Shown: piece by piece, positions 30,505 to 40,088 of the stretch
Layout of the letters: every line of letters starts with the position of its first letter
Position numbering within the stretch: position 1 is the stretch's first letter
Source of the DNA: Pseudomonas sp. stari2
Lineage (GTDB): Bacteria; Pseudomonadota; Gammaproteobacteria; Pseudomonadales; Pseudomonadaceae
NCBI RefSeq assembly: GCF_040760005.1
Contig: NZ_CP099760.1
Span: forward strand, 2,041,501-2,105,500
Length of the DNA stretch: 64,000 nucleotides
Reading direction: 5' to 3'
Made by a program: the position numbers and the translations under genes
Notes under the pieces: model-generated
Seen by the model: the letters and a program-made list of their open reading frames with translations, nothing else
What the model was told of the DNA's origin: nothing
The model's database searches: none

Positions 30505-30702
30505 GTTTCAGGTGCTCTGTGACCGCTGTCGACAGAGTGAAACAGGGAAGCCGGTGAGGAGGGTCTTCACGCGAAGAGCCATCACGATCCCGGCGCTGCC
30601 CCCGCAACGGTAAATGAGTGAAAGCTGCGTCGGATGCCACTGCTCAAAGCGGGAAGGCGCGCAGCCTGGTGCAAGCCGCTCATGAGCCCGGAGACCGGCC
30701 TG
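30505..30702 (+). ncRNA. Cobalamin (adenosylcobalamin) riboswitch
   Basis: The leader contains the standard class elements in order: CAGGTGCTCTG-type P2 start, AACAGGGAAGCCGGTG (30541-30556), GCTGCCCCCGCAACGGTAA (30595-30613), GCCACTG (30636-30642), GGGAAGGC (30651-30658) and the B12-box end AGCCCGGAGACCGGCCTG (30685-30702). It lies about 95 bp before cobO. Adenosylcobalamin binding is expected to shut down the ten downstream genes, giving end-product control. The expression platform (96 bp to the ATG) includes no obvious terminator, so translation block is more likely. Confidence 0.93.
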
Positions 30703-30798
30703 ATCCATCCAGCGGCGTCACGGTGGGCGATGCCAGGCTTGTTGCCGTCTATTCTTGTGCCTGCCCGCCGTTATCCAGCCTCAACGGAGAGCTCCCCC

Positions 30799-31410
30799 AT
30801 GACTGATTCCCCTGAACGCGACGAGCGCCACCTGGCGCGCATGCAGCGCAAAAAAGCCGTGATCGACGAGCGCATCGCCAACTCGCCCGACGAATGCGGC
30901 CTGGTGCTGGTGCTCACCGGCAACGGCAAAGGCAAAAGCAGCTCGGCGTTCGGCATGCTCGCCCGCGCCATGGGCCACGGCATGCAGTGCGGCGTGGTGC
31001 AGTTCATCAAGGGACGCAACAGCACGGGTGAAGAGCTGTTCTTCCGCCGCTTCCCCGAGCAGGTTCGTTTTCATGTGATGGGCGAAGGCTTTACCTGGGA
31101 AACCCAGGATCGCCAGCGCGACATCGCCGCCGCCGAAGCGGCATGGGAAGTCTCCCGCGAGCTGCTGCGTGATCCGTCAATCGGTCTGGTGGTGCTCGAT
31201 GAACTGAACATAGCCCTCAAGCACGGTTACCTCGACCTCGATCAGGTGCTCAGCGATCTGCAGGCCCGTCCGCCGATGCAGCACGTTATCGTCACCGGTC
31301 GCGCCGCCAAGCCGGAAATGATCGAGATGGGCGACACCGTCACCGAAATGGGCATGATCAAGCACGCCTTCCAGGCCGGTATCAAAGCGCAGAAAGGCGT
31401 CGAACTTTGA
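30799..31410 (+). CDS. cobO: Cob(I)yrinic acid a,c-diamide adenosyltransferase (CobA type)
   Basis: CobO transfers the 5'-deoxyadenosyl group of ATP to the corrinoid cobalt. It has 203 residues from ATG 30799. The ATP loop is VLTGNGKGKSSSAFG (about 38-52), then VVLDELNIALKHGYLDLDQV (about 134) and the C-terminal VTEMGMIKHAFQAGIKAQKGVEL. The reading frame is open back to 30634, through the riboswitch, but the ATG follows CGGAGAGC and gives the family start. It is first of ten genes under the riboswitch. Confidence 0.95.
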   Translation: MTDSPERDERHLARMQRKKAVIDERIANSPDECGLVLVLTGNGKGKSSSAFGMLARAMGHGMQCGVVQFIKGRNSTGEELFFRRFPEQVRFHVMGEGFTWETQDRQRDIAAAEAAWEVSRELLRDPSIGLVVLDELNIALKHGYLDLDQVLSDLQARPPMQHVIVTGRAAKPEMIEMGDTVTEMGMIKHAFQAGIKAQKGVEL

Positions 31411-32702
31411 ATCAACCACGTCACTGCCCGGCGGTACTGATCGCCGCGCCGGCCTCCGGCCAGGGCAAGACCACCGTCACCGCCGCGTTGGCGCGTCTGC
31501 ACCGCAATCAGGGGCGCAAGGTTCGCGTGTTCAAGTGCGGCCCGGACTTTCTTGACCCGATGATCCTCGAGCGCGCCAGCGGTGCGCCGGTCTATCAATT
31601 GGACATGTGGATGGTCGGCGAGCAGGAAAGTCGTCGTCTGCTGTGGGAAGCCGCCGCTGAAGCGGATCTGATCTTGATCGAAGGCGTGATGGGCTTGTTC
31701 GATGGCACGCCGTCGAGCGCCGATCTGGCGCGGCATTTTGGCGTGCCGGTACTCGGCGTGATCGACGGCACGGCCATGGCCCAGACCTTCGGCGCCTTGG
31801 CGCTGGGCCTGGCGCGCTATCAGCCGGACTTGCCGTTCGCCGGCGTGCTGGCCAACCGCGTTGGCACAGTGCGTCACGCGCAGTTGCTCGAAGGCAGTCT
31901 GACTGAAGGCCTACGCTGGTATGGCGCGTTGTCCCGGGAAACCGGGATCGAACTGCCAAGTCGCCACCTCGGTCTGGTGCAGGCCAGCGAACTCAATGAC
32001 CTCGACGTGCGCCTCGACGCCGCCGCCGAAGCGCTGGCTGGCACTTGCGAGGTAGCGCTGCCACCGGCCGTGGAATTCGCCGCGCCTGAAATCGGCAGGA
32101 CCGAAAGGCTGCTCGAAGGCGTGCGAATCGCCGTCGCCCGCGATGAAGCTTTCGCCTTTACCTACGGCGCCAGTCTCGATTTGTTGCGGGCGATGGGCGC
32201 GGAGCTGAGTTTCTTCTCGCCGATCCGCGATACGCAATTGCCTGACGCTGACAGTTTGTACTTGCCCGGCGGTTATCCGGAATTGCATCACGTTGCCTTG
32301 TCGCAGAACACCGACATGCTCCGTGCGATCCGCGCGCATCACGCCGCCGGAAAACCGTTACTCGCCGAATGTGGCGGCATGCTCTATCTGCTGGATTCGT
32401 TGACCGATGTCGAAGGCACCCGCGCTGATTTGGTCGGCCTGCTGAGTGGCGATGCCGTGATGCAGAAACGTCTGGCCGCGCTGGCCTTGCAAGAGGTCGA
32501 CATGCCGGAAGGCCAGTTGCGCGGCCACACTTATCACCATTCCCTTACCACCACCGAACTGGCACCCATCGCCCGTGGCCACAGCCCCAATGGCGGGCGC
32601 GGCGCAGAAGCGGTGTATCGGGAAGGTCGGATGACCGCTTCGTACGTGCATTTTTACTTCCCGTCGAATCCGTCGGCGATTGCCGCACTGTTGGTGCCAT
32701 GA
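31407..32702 (+). CDS. cobB: Cobyrinic acid a,c-diamide synthase
   Basis: CobB amidates the a and c carboxylates of the corrin ring using glutamine and ATP. It has 431 residues: an N-terminal dethiobiotin-synthetase-like ATPase with APASGQGKTTVTAALAR (about 11-27), and a C-terminal class I glutaminase with nucleophile Cys in LLAECGGMLYLLDS (about 315). The start is a TTG overlapping the cobO stop (TTGA); there is no other start before residue about 52, after the P-loop. This is the aerobic-pathway enzyme in pseudomonads. Confidence 0.94.
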   Translation: MNQPRHCPAVLIAAPASGQGKTTVTAALARLHRNQGRKVRVFKCGPDFLDPMILERASGAPVYQLDMWMVGEQESRRLLWEAAAEADLILIEGVMGLFDGTPSSADLARHFGVPVLGVIDGTAMAQTFGALALGLARYQPDLPFAGVLANRVGTVRHAQLLEGSLTEGLRWYGALSRETGIELPSRHLGLVQASELNDLDVRLDAAAEALAGTCEVALPPAVEFAAPEIGRTERLLEGVRIAVARDEAFAFTYGASLDLLRAMGAELSFFSPIRDTQLPDADSLYLPGGYPELHHVALSQNTDMLRAIRAHHAAGKPLLAECGGMLYLLDSLTDVEGTRADLVGLLSGDAVMQKRLAALALQEVDMPEGQLRGHTYHHSLTTTELAPIARGHSPNGGRGAEAVYREGRMTASYVHFYFPSNPSAIAALLVP

Positions 32703-33349
32703 CCGACAACGCCTTCACTGAAACCGAGCGCGAAGCGGTCTACCGCGCCATCGCCGAACGCCGCGACATGCGCCACTTCAGCGGTGGCACGCTCGAGCCG
32801 GAACTGTTGCGCCGATTGCTTGAGGCTGCACATCAGGCACCGAGCGTCGGCCTGATGCAGCCGTGGCGCTTCATCCGTATCAGCGACCGCGCCTTGCGTG
32901 GCCAGATCCAGAACCTTGTTGAAGAAGAACGCGTGCGCACCGCCGAAGCCCTCGGCGAGCGCAGCGACGAGTTCATGAAGCTCAAGGTCGAAGGCATCAA
33001 CGACTGCGCGGAAGTGTTGGTCGCGGCGTTGATGGACGATCGCGAACGATACATTTTCGGCCGTCGCACGCTGCCGGAAATGGACATGGCCTCATTGTCC
33101 TGCGCGATCCAGAACCTGTGGCTGGCCGCGCGCGCCGAAGGCCTGGGCATGGGCTGGGTGTCGCTGTTCGAGCCGCAGGCACTGGCCGATCTGCTGAAAC
33201 TGCCGGCCGGGGCCAAGCCGCTGGCGGTGCTTTGCCTGGGGCCGGTCAAGGAATTCTATCCGGCGCCGATGCTGGTACTCGAAGGGTGGGCGCAGGCGCG
33301 TCCGCTCAACGAGCTGCTGTATGAAAATTTCTGGGGAGTGAGTCAATGA
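32699..33349 (+). CDS. bluB: 5,6-dimethylbenzimidazole synthase
   Basis: BluB uses O2 to break reduced FMN and form 5,6-dimethylbenzimidazole, the lower ligand of B12. It has 216 residues of the nitroreductase fold: [18 protein letters not shown] (about 21-38) at the FMN site, [12 protein letters not shown], and [13 protein letters not shown] (about 142-154). It overlaps cobB by four bases (ATGA). Its place inside the cob operon shows that the cell makes its own lower ligand, and does so aerobically. Confidence 0.95.
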   Translation: MTDNAFTETEREAVYRAIAERRDMRHFSGGTLEPELLRRLLEAAHQAPSVGLMQPWRFIRISDRALRGQIQNLVEEERVRTAEALGERSDEFMKLKVEGINDCAEVLVAALMDDRERYIFGRRTLPEMDMASLSCAIQNLWLAARAEGLGMGWVSLFEPQALADLLKLPAGAKPLAVLCLGPVKEFYPAPMLVLEGWAQARPLNELLYENFWGVSQ

Positions 33350-34254
33350 GTGTGGCGTTGCTGAGTGTCGCCGCAATTGCGCTGGACGCGCTGCTGGGTG
33401 AACCGAAACGCTGGCATCCGCTGGTGGCGTTCGGCAATTTTGCCGGGCGCATCGAGCAACGTTTCAATACCGGAGGGCGCGGCTGGCGCAGCCATGGTGT
33501 CACCGCGTGGGTGATCGCGGTGTTGCCGCTGACCCTGCTGGCCACCGCGTTTTCCTGGGCGCCGTATGTGGGCTGGATCGTCGAGATTCTTGCGCTGTAT
33601 TGTGCCCTCGGCATGCGCAGCCTGGGTGAGCACGTCGAGCCGGTCGCCAAGGCCCTGCGCAGCGATGATCTGGAGGAGGCGCGCAAGCGAGTGGGTTACC
33701 TGGTCAGCCGCCAGACCAGTGAACTGGACAGTACCGCCGTCGCCCGCGCTGCCACCGAATCGGTGCTGGAGAACGGCAGCGATGCGGTGTTCGCCGCGAT
33801 CTTCTGGTTTGTCGTGGCTGGTGCGCCGGGCGTGGTGCTCTATCGCCTGAGCAACACCCTCGACGCGATGTGGGGTTACCGCAACGAACGTTTCGAGCGT
33901 TTCGGCTGGGCCGCGGCAAAGATCGACGACGTCCTCAACTACATTCCTGCACGTTTGGTGGCGTTGACCTACGCGCTGCTGGGCAAGACCCGACTCGCGC
34001 TGAAATGCTGGCGCACCCAGGCACCGAAATGGGACAGCCCGAACGCAGGCCCGGTGATGGCCGCCGGCGCAGGTGCCTTGGGCGTCCAGTTGGGCGGGCC
34101 GGCGATATACCACGGTGAGCTGCACGAGCGTCCGCAACTGGGCGAGGGCATGCCAGCCGACGCCGATTCCATCGATCGCGGCTGGCAATTGGTCCAGCGC
34201 GGGGTATGGTTATGGCTGCTGATTCTCTGCGTGGGGGCTGAATTCTATGCTTGA
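33346..34254 (+). CDS. cbiB: Adenosylcobinamide-phosphate synthase (CbiB; CobD of P. denitrificans)
   Basis: CbiB attaches the aminopropanol phosphate arm to adenosylcobyric acid at the inner membrane. The 302-residue protein has four to five helices and the family start [28 protein letters not shown]. Other conserved parts are [19 protein letters not shown] and [19 protein letters not shown]. It overlaps both bluB (4 bp) and the next gene (8 bp), so it is part of one tightly coupled reading chain. Confidence 0.94.
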   Translation: MSVALLSVAAIALDALLGEPKRWHPLVAFGNFAGRIEQRFNTGGRGWRSHGVTAWVIAVLPLTLLATAFSWAPYVGWIVEILALYCALGMRSLGEHVEPVAKALRSDDLEEARKRVGYLVSRQTSELDSTAVARAATESVLENGSDAVFAAIFWFVVAGAPGVVLYRLSNTLDAMWGYRNERFERFGWAAAKIDDVLNYIPARLVALTYALLGKTRLALKCWRTQAPKWDSPNAGPVMAAGAGALGVQLGGPAIYHGELHERPQLGEGMPADADSIDRGWQLVQRGVWLWLLILCVGAEFYA

Positions 34255-35257
34255 GCACGGTGGCCGGCTGCGCAGGGCGGCGCTCGAATACGGTATCGCG
34301 GAAGAAGACTGGCTCGACCTGTCCACCGGCCTCGCGCCGTGGCCGTTCCCGGTCCCGGACATCCCGCTGCGGGCGTGGGCGCGCTTGCCGGAAACCGATG
34401 ACGGCCTGGAGCAGGCAGCGTGCGACTACTACGGCGCCGCGCAAGTGCTGCCGGTAGCCGGTTCGCAGATGGCCATTCAGTTGCTGCCGCGACTGCGCCG
34501 GGCCGGCAAGGTCGGTGTGCTGTCGCCGTGTTATGCCGAGCATGCCGAGGCCTGGCGGCGCAGTGGTTACATCGTCCGCGAAGTGCTGGAGCAGGAAGTC
34601 GATTTCTTCCTCGACAGCCTCGACGTGCTGGTGGTGGTCAACCCGAACAATCCCTCTGGCCTGAACCTGACTCCGGCGAAGTTGCTCGACTGGCACGCAC
34701 GGCTGGCCCAGCGCGGCGGCTGGCTGGTGGTCGATGAAGCGTTCATGGACAACACCCCGCAATTGAGCCTGGCGCCGCATGCCCATCAGGTCGGACTGAT
34801 CGTGTTGCGTTCGTTCGGCAAGTTTTTCGGTCTGGCCGGTGTGCGGCTCGGGTTCGTACTGGCCGAGCGCAAGTTGCTCCGTTTACTGGCCGAGCAGGTG
34901 GGGCCCTGGGCTGTCAGCGGGCCGACCCGCGTGCTGGGGCAGGCCTGCCTGCAAGACACCGAAGGCCACACTCGTCAGCGAATCCGCAGTGATGAAGCCA
35001 GCGAGCGTCTGGCTGCGTTGCTCGAACGCTACGGCTTCAAGCCTCAGGGTGGCTGTGCGCTGTTCCAGTGGCTGATCACCGAGCATGCTCACGCACTTCA
35101 CGAATTCATGGCTCGTCGCGGCATCCTCCTGCGTCTCTTCACGCACAACAGCAGCCTGCGTTTCGGTCTGCCGGCCAATGCGGCCGATGAGGCGCGTCTT
35201 GAGCAGGCCCTGCAAGCGTTCGCCGTGCACCGCTCTATGGAAAAGACACCCGCATGA
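34247..35257 (+). CDS. cobD: Threonine-phosphate decarboxylase (CobD; CobC of P. denitrificans)
   Basis: This PLP enzyme decarboxylates threonine phosphate to aminopropanol phosphate, the substrate of CbiB. It has 336 residues of the class I/II aminotransferase fold. PLP-binding features are [10 protein letters not shown] (about 130-139), VVDEAFMDN (about 163) and the Schiff-base lysine in [17 protein letters not shown] (Lys about 191). It begins inside cbiB (8-bp overlap). Names differ between Salmonella (CobD) and P. denitrificans (CobC). Confidence 0.92.
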   Translation: MLEHGGRLRRAALEYGIAEEDWLDLSTGLAPWPFPVPDIPLRAWARLPETDDGLEQAACDYYGAAQVLPVAGSQMAIQLLPRLRRAGKVGVLSPCYAEHAEAWRRSGYIVREVLEQEVDFFLDSLDVLVVVNPNNPSGLNLTPAKLLDWHARLAQRGGWLVVDEAFMDNTPQLSLAPHAHQVGLIVLRSFGKFFGLAGVRLGFVLAERKLLRLLAEQVGPWAVSGPTRVLGQACLQDTEGHTRQRIRSDEASERLAALLERYGFKPQGGCALFQWLITEHAHALHEFMARRGILLRLFTHNSSLRFGLPANAADEARLEQALQAFAVHRSMEKTPA

Positions 35258-36720
35258 CCACTTTAATGGTGCAAGGCACCACCTCCGATGCCGGCAAAAG
35301 TACGCTGGTGACAGCGCTGTGCCGCTGGGCGACCCGTCAGGGTCTTGCCGTGGTGCCATTCAAACCGCAGAACATGGCGCTTAACAGTGCGGTGACTGCC
35401 GACGGCGGCGAGATCGGCCGGGCGCAAGCGGTGCAGGCGCAGGCCTCGCATCTTGAACCGCACACCGACATGAACCCGGTACTGCTCAAGCCCAACAGCG
35501 ACACCGGCGCCCAGGTCATCATCCACGGGCGTGCGGTCACCAGCATGAACGCCGTTGCCTATCACGACTACAAAGCCATCGCCATGCAGGCGGTTCTCGC
35601 TTCCCATGAGCGCTTGAGTGCCGCGTATCCGCTGGTGATGGTCGAAGGCGCGGGCTCGCCGGCGGAGATCAACCTGCGCGCCGGTGACATCGCCAACATG
35701 GGCTTCGCCGAAGCGGTGGACTGCCCGGTGCTGTTGATCGCCGACATCAATCGTGGCGGCGTGTTTGCCCATCTTGTGGGCACGCTGGAACTGCTGTCAC
35801 CGAGCGAGCAGGCACGGGTGAAGGGCTTTATCATCAACCGTTTTCGTGGCGACATCGCCTTGCTGCAACCGGGCCTCGACTGGCTGGAGCAGCGCACCGG
35901 CAAACCCGTCGTGGGTGTGTTGCCGTACGTGATGGATCTGCATCTGGAGGCCGAGGACGGTATCGACCAGCGTCAGACTGACAAGGCCGAGCAAGTCTTG
36001 AAAGTGGTGGTGCCGGTACTGCCACGCATCAGCAACCACACCGATTTCGATCCGTTGCGTCTACATCCGCAGGTGGATCTGCAATTCATAGGCCCGGGGC
36101 AGGCGATTCCGCCGGCCGACCTGATCATCCTGCCGGGCTCGAAAAGCGTCCGTAGCGATTTGGCGTATCTGCGCGCCAATGGCTGGGAGTTCGCCATCAA
36201 CCGCCATCTGCGTTACGGCGGCAAGCTACTGGGAATCTGCGGTGGTCTGCAAATGCTCGGCGAGCAGGTCCATGATCCGCTAGGCCTTGAAGGCGCGCCG
36301 GGTTCCAGCGCCGGTCTGGGCCTGCTGGCGTTCGAAACGCAGCTCGAAGCCGAGAAGCAGTTGCGCAATGTGCGGGGGCGTCTGGCGCTGGAAGATGCCG
36401 AGGTCAGCGGTTATGAAATTCATGCCGGTGTGACGACCGGGGCTGCGCTGGAAAACGCCGCTGTGCATCTGGCCGACGGTCGCTGCGATGGTGCACAAAG
36501 TCTCGATGGGCAGATATTCGGCACCTACCTGCACGGCCTGTTCGAATCGCCGGCGGCCAGTGCGGCGCTGTTGCGCTGGGCCGGTTTGAACGATGTGCAG
36601 GAGGTGGATTACCACGGCTTGCGCGAGCGCGATATCGAGCGGCTGGCGGATCTGGTGGAGAAGCACCTGGATACCGGGCTGTTACGTGAACTCTGTGGAA
36701 TGTCCCCATGCTCCAGTTGA
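35254..36720 (+). CDS. cobQ: Adenosylcobyric acid synthase
   Basis: CobQ amidates the b, d, e and g carboxylates of adenosylcobyrinic acid a,c-diamide with glutamine. It has 488 residues: the ATPase domain starts [21 protein letters not shown] (about 4-24), and the C-terminal glutaminase has [16 protein letters not shown] (Cys about 330) and a late His in [12 protein letters not shown] (about 428). It overlaps the previous gene by four bases and the next by 13, the largest overlap of the cluster. Confidence 0.95.
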   Translation: MTTLMVQGTTSDAGKSTLVTALCRWATRQGLAVVPFKPQNMALNSAVTADGGEIGRAQAVQAQASHLEPHTDMNPVLLKPNSDTGAQVIIHGRAVTSMNAVAYHDYKAIAMQAVLASHERLSAAYPLVMVEGAGSPAEINLRAGDIANMGFAEAVDCPVLLIADINRGGVFAHLVGTLELLSPSEQARVKGFIINRFRGDIALLQPGLDWLEQRTGKPVVGVLPYVMDLHLEAEDGIDQRQTDKAEQVLKVVVPVLPRISNHTDFDPLRLHPQVDLQFIGPGQAIPPADLIILPGSKSVRSDLAYLRANGWEFAINRHLRYGGKLLGICGGLQMLGEQVHDPLGLEGAPGSSAGLGLLAFETQLEAEKQLRNVRGRLALEDAEVSGYEIHAGVTTGAALENAAVHLADGRCDGAQSLDGQIFGTYLHGLFESPAASAALLRWAGLNDVQEVDYHGLRERDIERLADLVEKHLDTGLLRELCGMSPCSS

Positions 36721-37229
36721 TCCTCGGCGGTGCCCGCTCCGGCAAAAGTCGCCTGGCCGAAAAACTCGCCACTGACAGCGCGCTGGCGGTGACGTACATC
36801 GCCACCAGTCAGCCGCTGGACGGCGAAATGAATGAGCGTGTCGCCCATCATCGCGCCCGCCGTCCCGCTGAATGGGCGTTGATTGAAGAGCCGCTGGAAC
36901 TGGCCCGGGTGCTGCGCGAAACCGCCAGCGCCCAGCGTTGCCTGCTGGTGGATTGCCTGACGCTGTGGCTGACCAATCTGCTGATGCTCGATGACGCCGA
37001 ACGTCTCGCCGCCGAACGCGAAGCGTTGCTGGAATGCCTGGCTTCGCTGCCGGGTGAAATCATTTTTGTCAGCAACGAGACCGGAATGGGTGTCGTGCCG
37101 CTGGGCGAATTGACTCGCCGCTACGTCGATGAAGCCGGTTGGCTGCATCAAGCTCTGGCCGAGCGTTGTCAGCGAGTCGTCCTGACGGTCGCCGGCCTGC
37201 CCCTGACTCTGAAAGGACCTGCGTTATGA
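36708..37229 (+). CDS. cobU: Adenosylcobinamide kinase / adenosylcobinamide-phosphate guanylyltransferase
   Basis: This bifunctional enzyme phosphorylates adenosylcobinamide and adds GMP. The 173-residue protein has the P-loop [16 protein letters not shown] (about 5-20), [11 protein letters not shown] with the guanylylated His (about 45), and [14 protein letters not shown] (Walker B region, about 81). Its ATG lies within cobQ (13-bp overlap), and cobT starts at its stop codon (4-bp overlap). P. denitrificans calls this CobP. Confidence 0.95.
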   Translation: MLQLILGGARSGKSRLAEKLATDSALAVTYIATSQPLDGEMNERVAHHRARRPAEWALIEEPLELARVLRETASAQRCLLVDCLTLWLTNLLMLDDAERLAAEREALLECLASLPGEIIFVSNETGMGVVPLGELTRRYVDEAGWLHQALAERCQRVVLTVAGLPLTLKGPAL

Positions 37230-38281
37230 CCCAAACCTGGTGGCTGAACCCGTGCAAACCGGTGGATACGGACGCCGTTGAAAACGCGGCGGCGCGTCAG
37301 CAGCAATTGACCAAACCTGCCGGCTCCCTTGGGCAGCTCGAATCGGTAGCGGTGCAACTGGCCGGATTGCAGGGCCGGATCAAGCCGACACTCGATCAGG
37401 TCTGGATCACGATTTTTGCTGGTGACCACGGCGTTGTCGCCGAAGGCGTTTCGGCTTTTCCGCAGGAAGTTACCGGGCAGATGCTGCTGAACTTCGTCAG
37501 CGGCGGCGCGGCGATCAGTGTGCTGGCGCGGCAACTCGGTGCGCAGCTTGAAGTGGTAGATCTGGGCACTGTGAACCCGTCGTTGAACCTGCCGGGTGTG
37601 CGTCACCTGAACATAGGCCCGGGCACGGCGAATTTCGCCAAGGGGCCGGCGATGACTTCGGCTCAAGGTGAACTTGCCTTGCAGGGCGGTCGCGACAGCG
37701 TGCTGCGCGCGAAGGCGGCGGGTGCGCAATTGTTCATCGGCGGTGAAATGGGTATCGGCAACACCACGGCTGCCAGTGCGCTGGCCTGTGCGCTGCTCGA
37801 TTGCCCGGTAGCCCATCTGACCGGCCCCGGTACGGGGTTGAATGCCGAAGGCGTCAGCCACAAGGCGCAGGTGATCGAGCGGGCGCTGGCGCTGCATGCG
37901 GCACAACGCGGTGATGCGTTGCAGACCCTGTTCAATCTCGGCGGCTTCGAGATTGCAGCGTTGGTTGGCGCGTATCTGGCGTGCGCTCAGGAAGGTGTGG
38001 CGGTGCTGGTGGACGGTTTCATCTGCACGGTCGCGGCGTTGGTGGCCGTGCGTCTGAATCCGGCCTGCCGTGAATGGCTGCTGTTCGGGCATCGCGGCGC
38101 GGAGCCGGGCCATCGCCATGTGCTGGAAACCCTGGGCGCCGAACCGCTTCTTGAACTGGGCCTGCGCCTGGGCGAGGGCAGTGGCGCGGCGCTGGCGGTG
38201 CCGTTGCTGCGTCTGGCCTGCGACCTGCACGGGCAGATGGCGACCTTCGCCGAAGCGGCGGTGGCGGACCGCCCCGCATGA
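37226..38281 (+). CDS. cobT: Nicotinate-nucleotide-dimethylbenzimidazole phosphoribosyltransferase
   Basis: CobT moves phosphoribose from nicotinate mononucleotide to dimethylbenzimidazole, the BluB product. It has 351 residues from ATG 37226 ([14 protein letters not shown]), after GAAAGGACC. Conserved parts are [34 protein letters not shown] (about 70-89), [16 protein letters not shown] (about 171-186) and the catalytic Glu in [11 protein letters not shown] (about 315). The open frame extends upstream inside cobU, but that region is cobU in another frame. Confidence 0.95.
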   Translation: MTQTWWLNPCKPVDTDAVENAAARQQQLTKPAGSLGQLESVAVQLAGLQGRIKPTLDQVWITIFAGDHGVVAEGVSAFPQEVTGQMLLNFVSGGAAISVLARQLGAQLEVVDLGTVNPSLNLPGVRHLNIGPGTANFAKGPAMTSAQGELALQGGRDSVLRAKAAGAQLFIGGEMGIGNTTAASALACALLDCPVAHLTGPGTGLNAEGVSHKAQVIERALALHAAQRGDALQTLFNLGGFEIAALVGAYLACAQEGVAVLVDGFICTVAALVAVRLNPACREWLLFGHRGAEPGHRHVLETLGAEPLLELGLRLGEGSGAALAVPLLRLACDLHGQMATFAEAAVADRPA

Positions 38282-38853
38282 TCTTGCGTCTGGACCTGCT
38301 GCGCCACGGTGAAACCGAACTCGGCGGCGGCCTGCGCGGCAGTCTCGACGATGCACTGACCGAAAAGGGCTGGGCGCAGATGCGCGAGGCGGTGATCGGG
38401 CAGGGGCCGTGGGATCGGCTGGTCAGTTCGCCGTTGCAGCGTTGCGCGCGATTCGCTGATGAGTTGGGCGCGCAGCGGGATCTGTCGGTGTCTCTGGACA
38501 AGGATCTGCAAGAGCTGCATTTCGGTGCCTGGGAAGGACAGAGCGCGGCGGCGTTGATGGAAACCGATGCCGAAGCGCTTGGGCTGTTCTGGGCTGATCC
38601 CTATGCGTTTACTCCGCCGCAGGGTGAGGCGGTCAGCGATTTTTCAGCGCGGGTGCTGGCGGCGGTCATGCGCTTGCACGCGGCACATGCGGGGGAACGG
38701 GTGTTGCTGGTCAGTCATGGTGGCGTCATGCGTCTGTTGCTGGCACGGGCTCGTGGTTTGCCCCGTGAACAACTGCTGAATGTCGAAGTCGCTCACGGCA
38801 CGCTGTTTTCGCTGATCGTCAAGGCCGATGGTTCGCTCAAGGAAGTGTGCTGA
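38278..38853 (+). CDS. cobC: Alpha-ribazole-5'-phosphate phosphatase (histidine phosphatase family)
   Basis: A 191-residue histidine phosphatase with the phospho-histidine motif [13 protein letters not shown] (His about 10) and the second His in LLVSHGGVM (about 144). In this position it should be CobC, which removes the 5'-phosphate from alpha-ribazole phosphate or cobalamin phosphate. It overlaps cobT by four bases and precedes cobS by one base, so the last steps are encoded together. Confidence 0.9.
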   Translation: MILRLDLLRHGETELGGGLRGSLDDALTEKGWAQMREAVIGQGPWDRLVSSPLQRCARFADELGAQRDLSVSLDKDLQELHFGAWEGQSAAALMETDAEALGLFWADPYAFTPPQGEAVSDFSARVLAAVMRLHAAHAGERVLLVSHGGVMRLLLARARGLPREQLLNVEVAHGTLFSLIVKADGSLKEVC

Positions 38854-38854
38854 C

Positions 38855-39586
38855 ATGCTGCCCCTGTGGATCGCCCTGCAATTTCTCAGCAGCCTGCCGA
38901 TTCGTCTGCCGGGCATGCCGGCGCCTGAACAGCTTGGACGTTCGCTGCTGTTTTATCCGCTGGTGGGCTTGTTGTTCGGCGTGATTCTCTGGGCGCTGAA
39001 CATCGCTTTGGCCGGCGCGCCATTGCTGTTGCATGCAGCGTTGTTGCTGACAGTGTGGGTGCTGTTAAGCGGCGCGCTGCACCTTGACGGCCTGGCTGAC
39101 AGCGCCGATGCCTGGCTCGGTGGTTTCGGTGATCGTGAGCGCACACTGACGATCATGAAAGACCCGCGCAGCGGGCCTATAGCAGTGGTGACGCTGGTGT
39201 TGGTGTTACTGCTCAAGTTCGCCGCGTTGCTAGCGTTGATCGAGCAAAAACAAGGCTTGGTGTTGATCATCGTGCCGTTGCTTGGCCGGGCAGCGCTGCT
39301 CGGACTGTTCCTTACCACAACCTATGTACGGGCCGGCGGGTTGGGGCAGGCGCTGGCCGATCATCTACCGCGCAAGACGGGTTGGCAGGTGCTGGTGGTG
39401 AGTGCGGCGGTGTGCGTGCTGATCGCCGGGTTCAACGCTGTTGTGGCACTGCTGCTGTCGGTCGTGGTGTTCATCTGGCTGCGGCATTTGATGGTGCGGC
39501 GACTGGGCGGAACCACGGGCGATACGGCGGGCGGACTGCTGGAATTGTTGGAGACGGCAGTGCTGGTCGGGCTGGCCTTGTTTTGA
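38855..39586 (+). CDS. cobS: Adenosylcobinamide-GDP ribazoletransferase (cobalamin synthase)
   Basis: CobS joins adenosylcobinamide-GDP with alpha-ribazole to complete the nucleotide loop at the membrane. It has 243 residues and about six helices. The family motif GALHLDGLADSADAWLGG (about 67-84), with acidic Mg-binding residues, is present, as is FLSSLPI at the N-terminus. ATG 38855 follows CAAGGAAG; the frame opens upstream but without a better start. It is the last gene of the cobalamin unit; no terminator is obvious before marR, 43 bp on. Confidence 0.94.
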   Translation: MLPLWIALQFLSSLPIRLPGMPAPEQLGRSLLFYPLVGLLFGVILWALNIALAGAPLLLHAALLLTVWVLLSGALHLDGLADSADAWLGGFGDRERTLTIMKDPRSGPIAVVTLVLVLLLKFAALLALIEQKQGLVLIIVPLLGRAALLGLFLTTTYVRAGGLGQALADHLPRKTGWQVLVVSAAVCVLIAGFNAVVALLLSVVVFIWLRHLMVRRLGGTTGDTAGGLLELLETAVLVGLALF

Positions 39587-39594
39587 TCTGTAAC

Positions 39595-39629
39595 TTGATT
39601 TAACGGACTCGCGGGTATATACACGCATC
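39595..39629 (+). promoter_or_regulatory. Promoter and operator of the marR gene, overlapping -10
   Basis: TTGATT (39595-39600) and TATACA (39618-39623) are 17 bp apart, with a predicted start at or next to 39630, the A of the marR ATG. The 16-bp near-palindrome GCGGGTATATACACGC (39611-39626) covers the -10 box and differs at one base from the perfect one before the MFS gene (40058-40073). Self-repression by the MarR protein is inferred. Confidence 0.6.
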
Positions 39630-40034
39630 ATGCTTCCTTCTCAGTGTTTGTGCACCAACCTGCGTCGTGCCGCGCGTGGCGTCAGCAGGCATTACGACGG
39701 CGCTCTCGACGGCTTCGGGATCAACGTCGCCCAGTATTCTTTGCTGTGCAATCTGCAGCGCCTGGATCAACCGAGCATTTCCGAACTGGCCGAGGCCATG
39801 GGGCTGGATCGCAGCACTCTCGGGCGTAATCTGCGGGTGCTGGAAGGCGAAGGGCTGGTGGCGCTGGCGGAGGGCGAAGACATGCGCAACCGCATCGTCC
39901 GGCTTACCGAAACCGGCGCACAACGCCTGGAAGCAGCCTTGCCGGCCTGGGAAGCGGCGCAACAGCGGTTGATCGACCGACTGGGTGCCGAGAAGCGTGA
40001 AACCTTGCTGCGGCTGTTGGATGAACTGGCCTGA
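39630..40034 (+). CDS. MarR family transcriptional regulator
   Basis: A 134-residue winged-helix repressor. It starts MLPSQCLCTNLRRAARGVSRHYD; the recognition region is ISELAEAMGLDRSTLGRNLRVLEGEGLV (about 51-78) and the wing DMRNRIVRLTETG. Cys6 and Cys8 near the N-terminus could sense oxidants, as in some MarR proteins. There is no ribosome-binding site, and the promoter places the RNA start at the ATG, so the message looks leaderless. It probably controls the MFS gene 54 bp downstream, whose promoter has the same palindrome. Confidence 0.92.
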   Translation: MLPSQCLCTNLRRAARGVSRHYDGALDGFGINVAQYSLLCNLQRLDQPSISELAEAMGLDRSTLGRNLRVLEGEGLVALAEGEDMRNRIVRLTETGAQRLEAALPAWEAAQQRLIDRLGAEKRETLLRLLDELA

Positions 40035-40047
40035 GGGCCGGTTTTTT
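40026..40047 (+). terminator. Terminator overlapping the marR stop codon
   Basis: CTGGCC-TGAG-GGCCGG with a six-base T-run includes the TGA stop of marR in its loop. This would separate marR from the MFS gene, each with its own promoter. Confidence 0.6.
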
Positions 40048-40057
40048 CCGAATCTAA

Positions 40058-40073
40058 GCGGGTATATACCCGC
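40058..40073 (+). promoter_or_regulatory. Perfect palindromic operator before the MFS exporter
   Basis: GCGGGTATATACCCGC is a perfect 16-bp palindrome, 15 bp before the ATG, containing a TATA-type -10 core. It matches the site at marR with one difference, so it is the likely MarR-binding site. Confidence 0.7.
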
Positions 40074-40088
40074 GACTGGAGAATAACA

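Noticed and set aside
30634..30798. Upstream extension of the cobO frame through the riboswitch
   Set aside because: The region is explained by the riboswitch; the ATG at 30799 has a ribosome-binding site and the family N-terminus.
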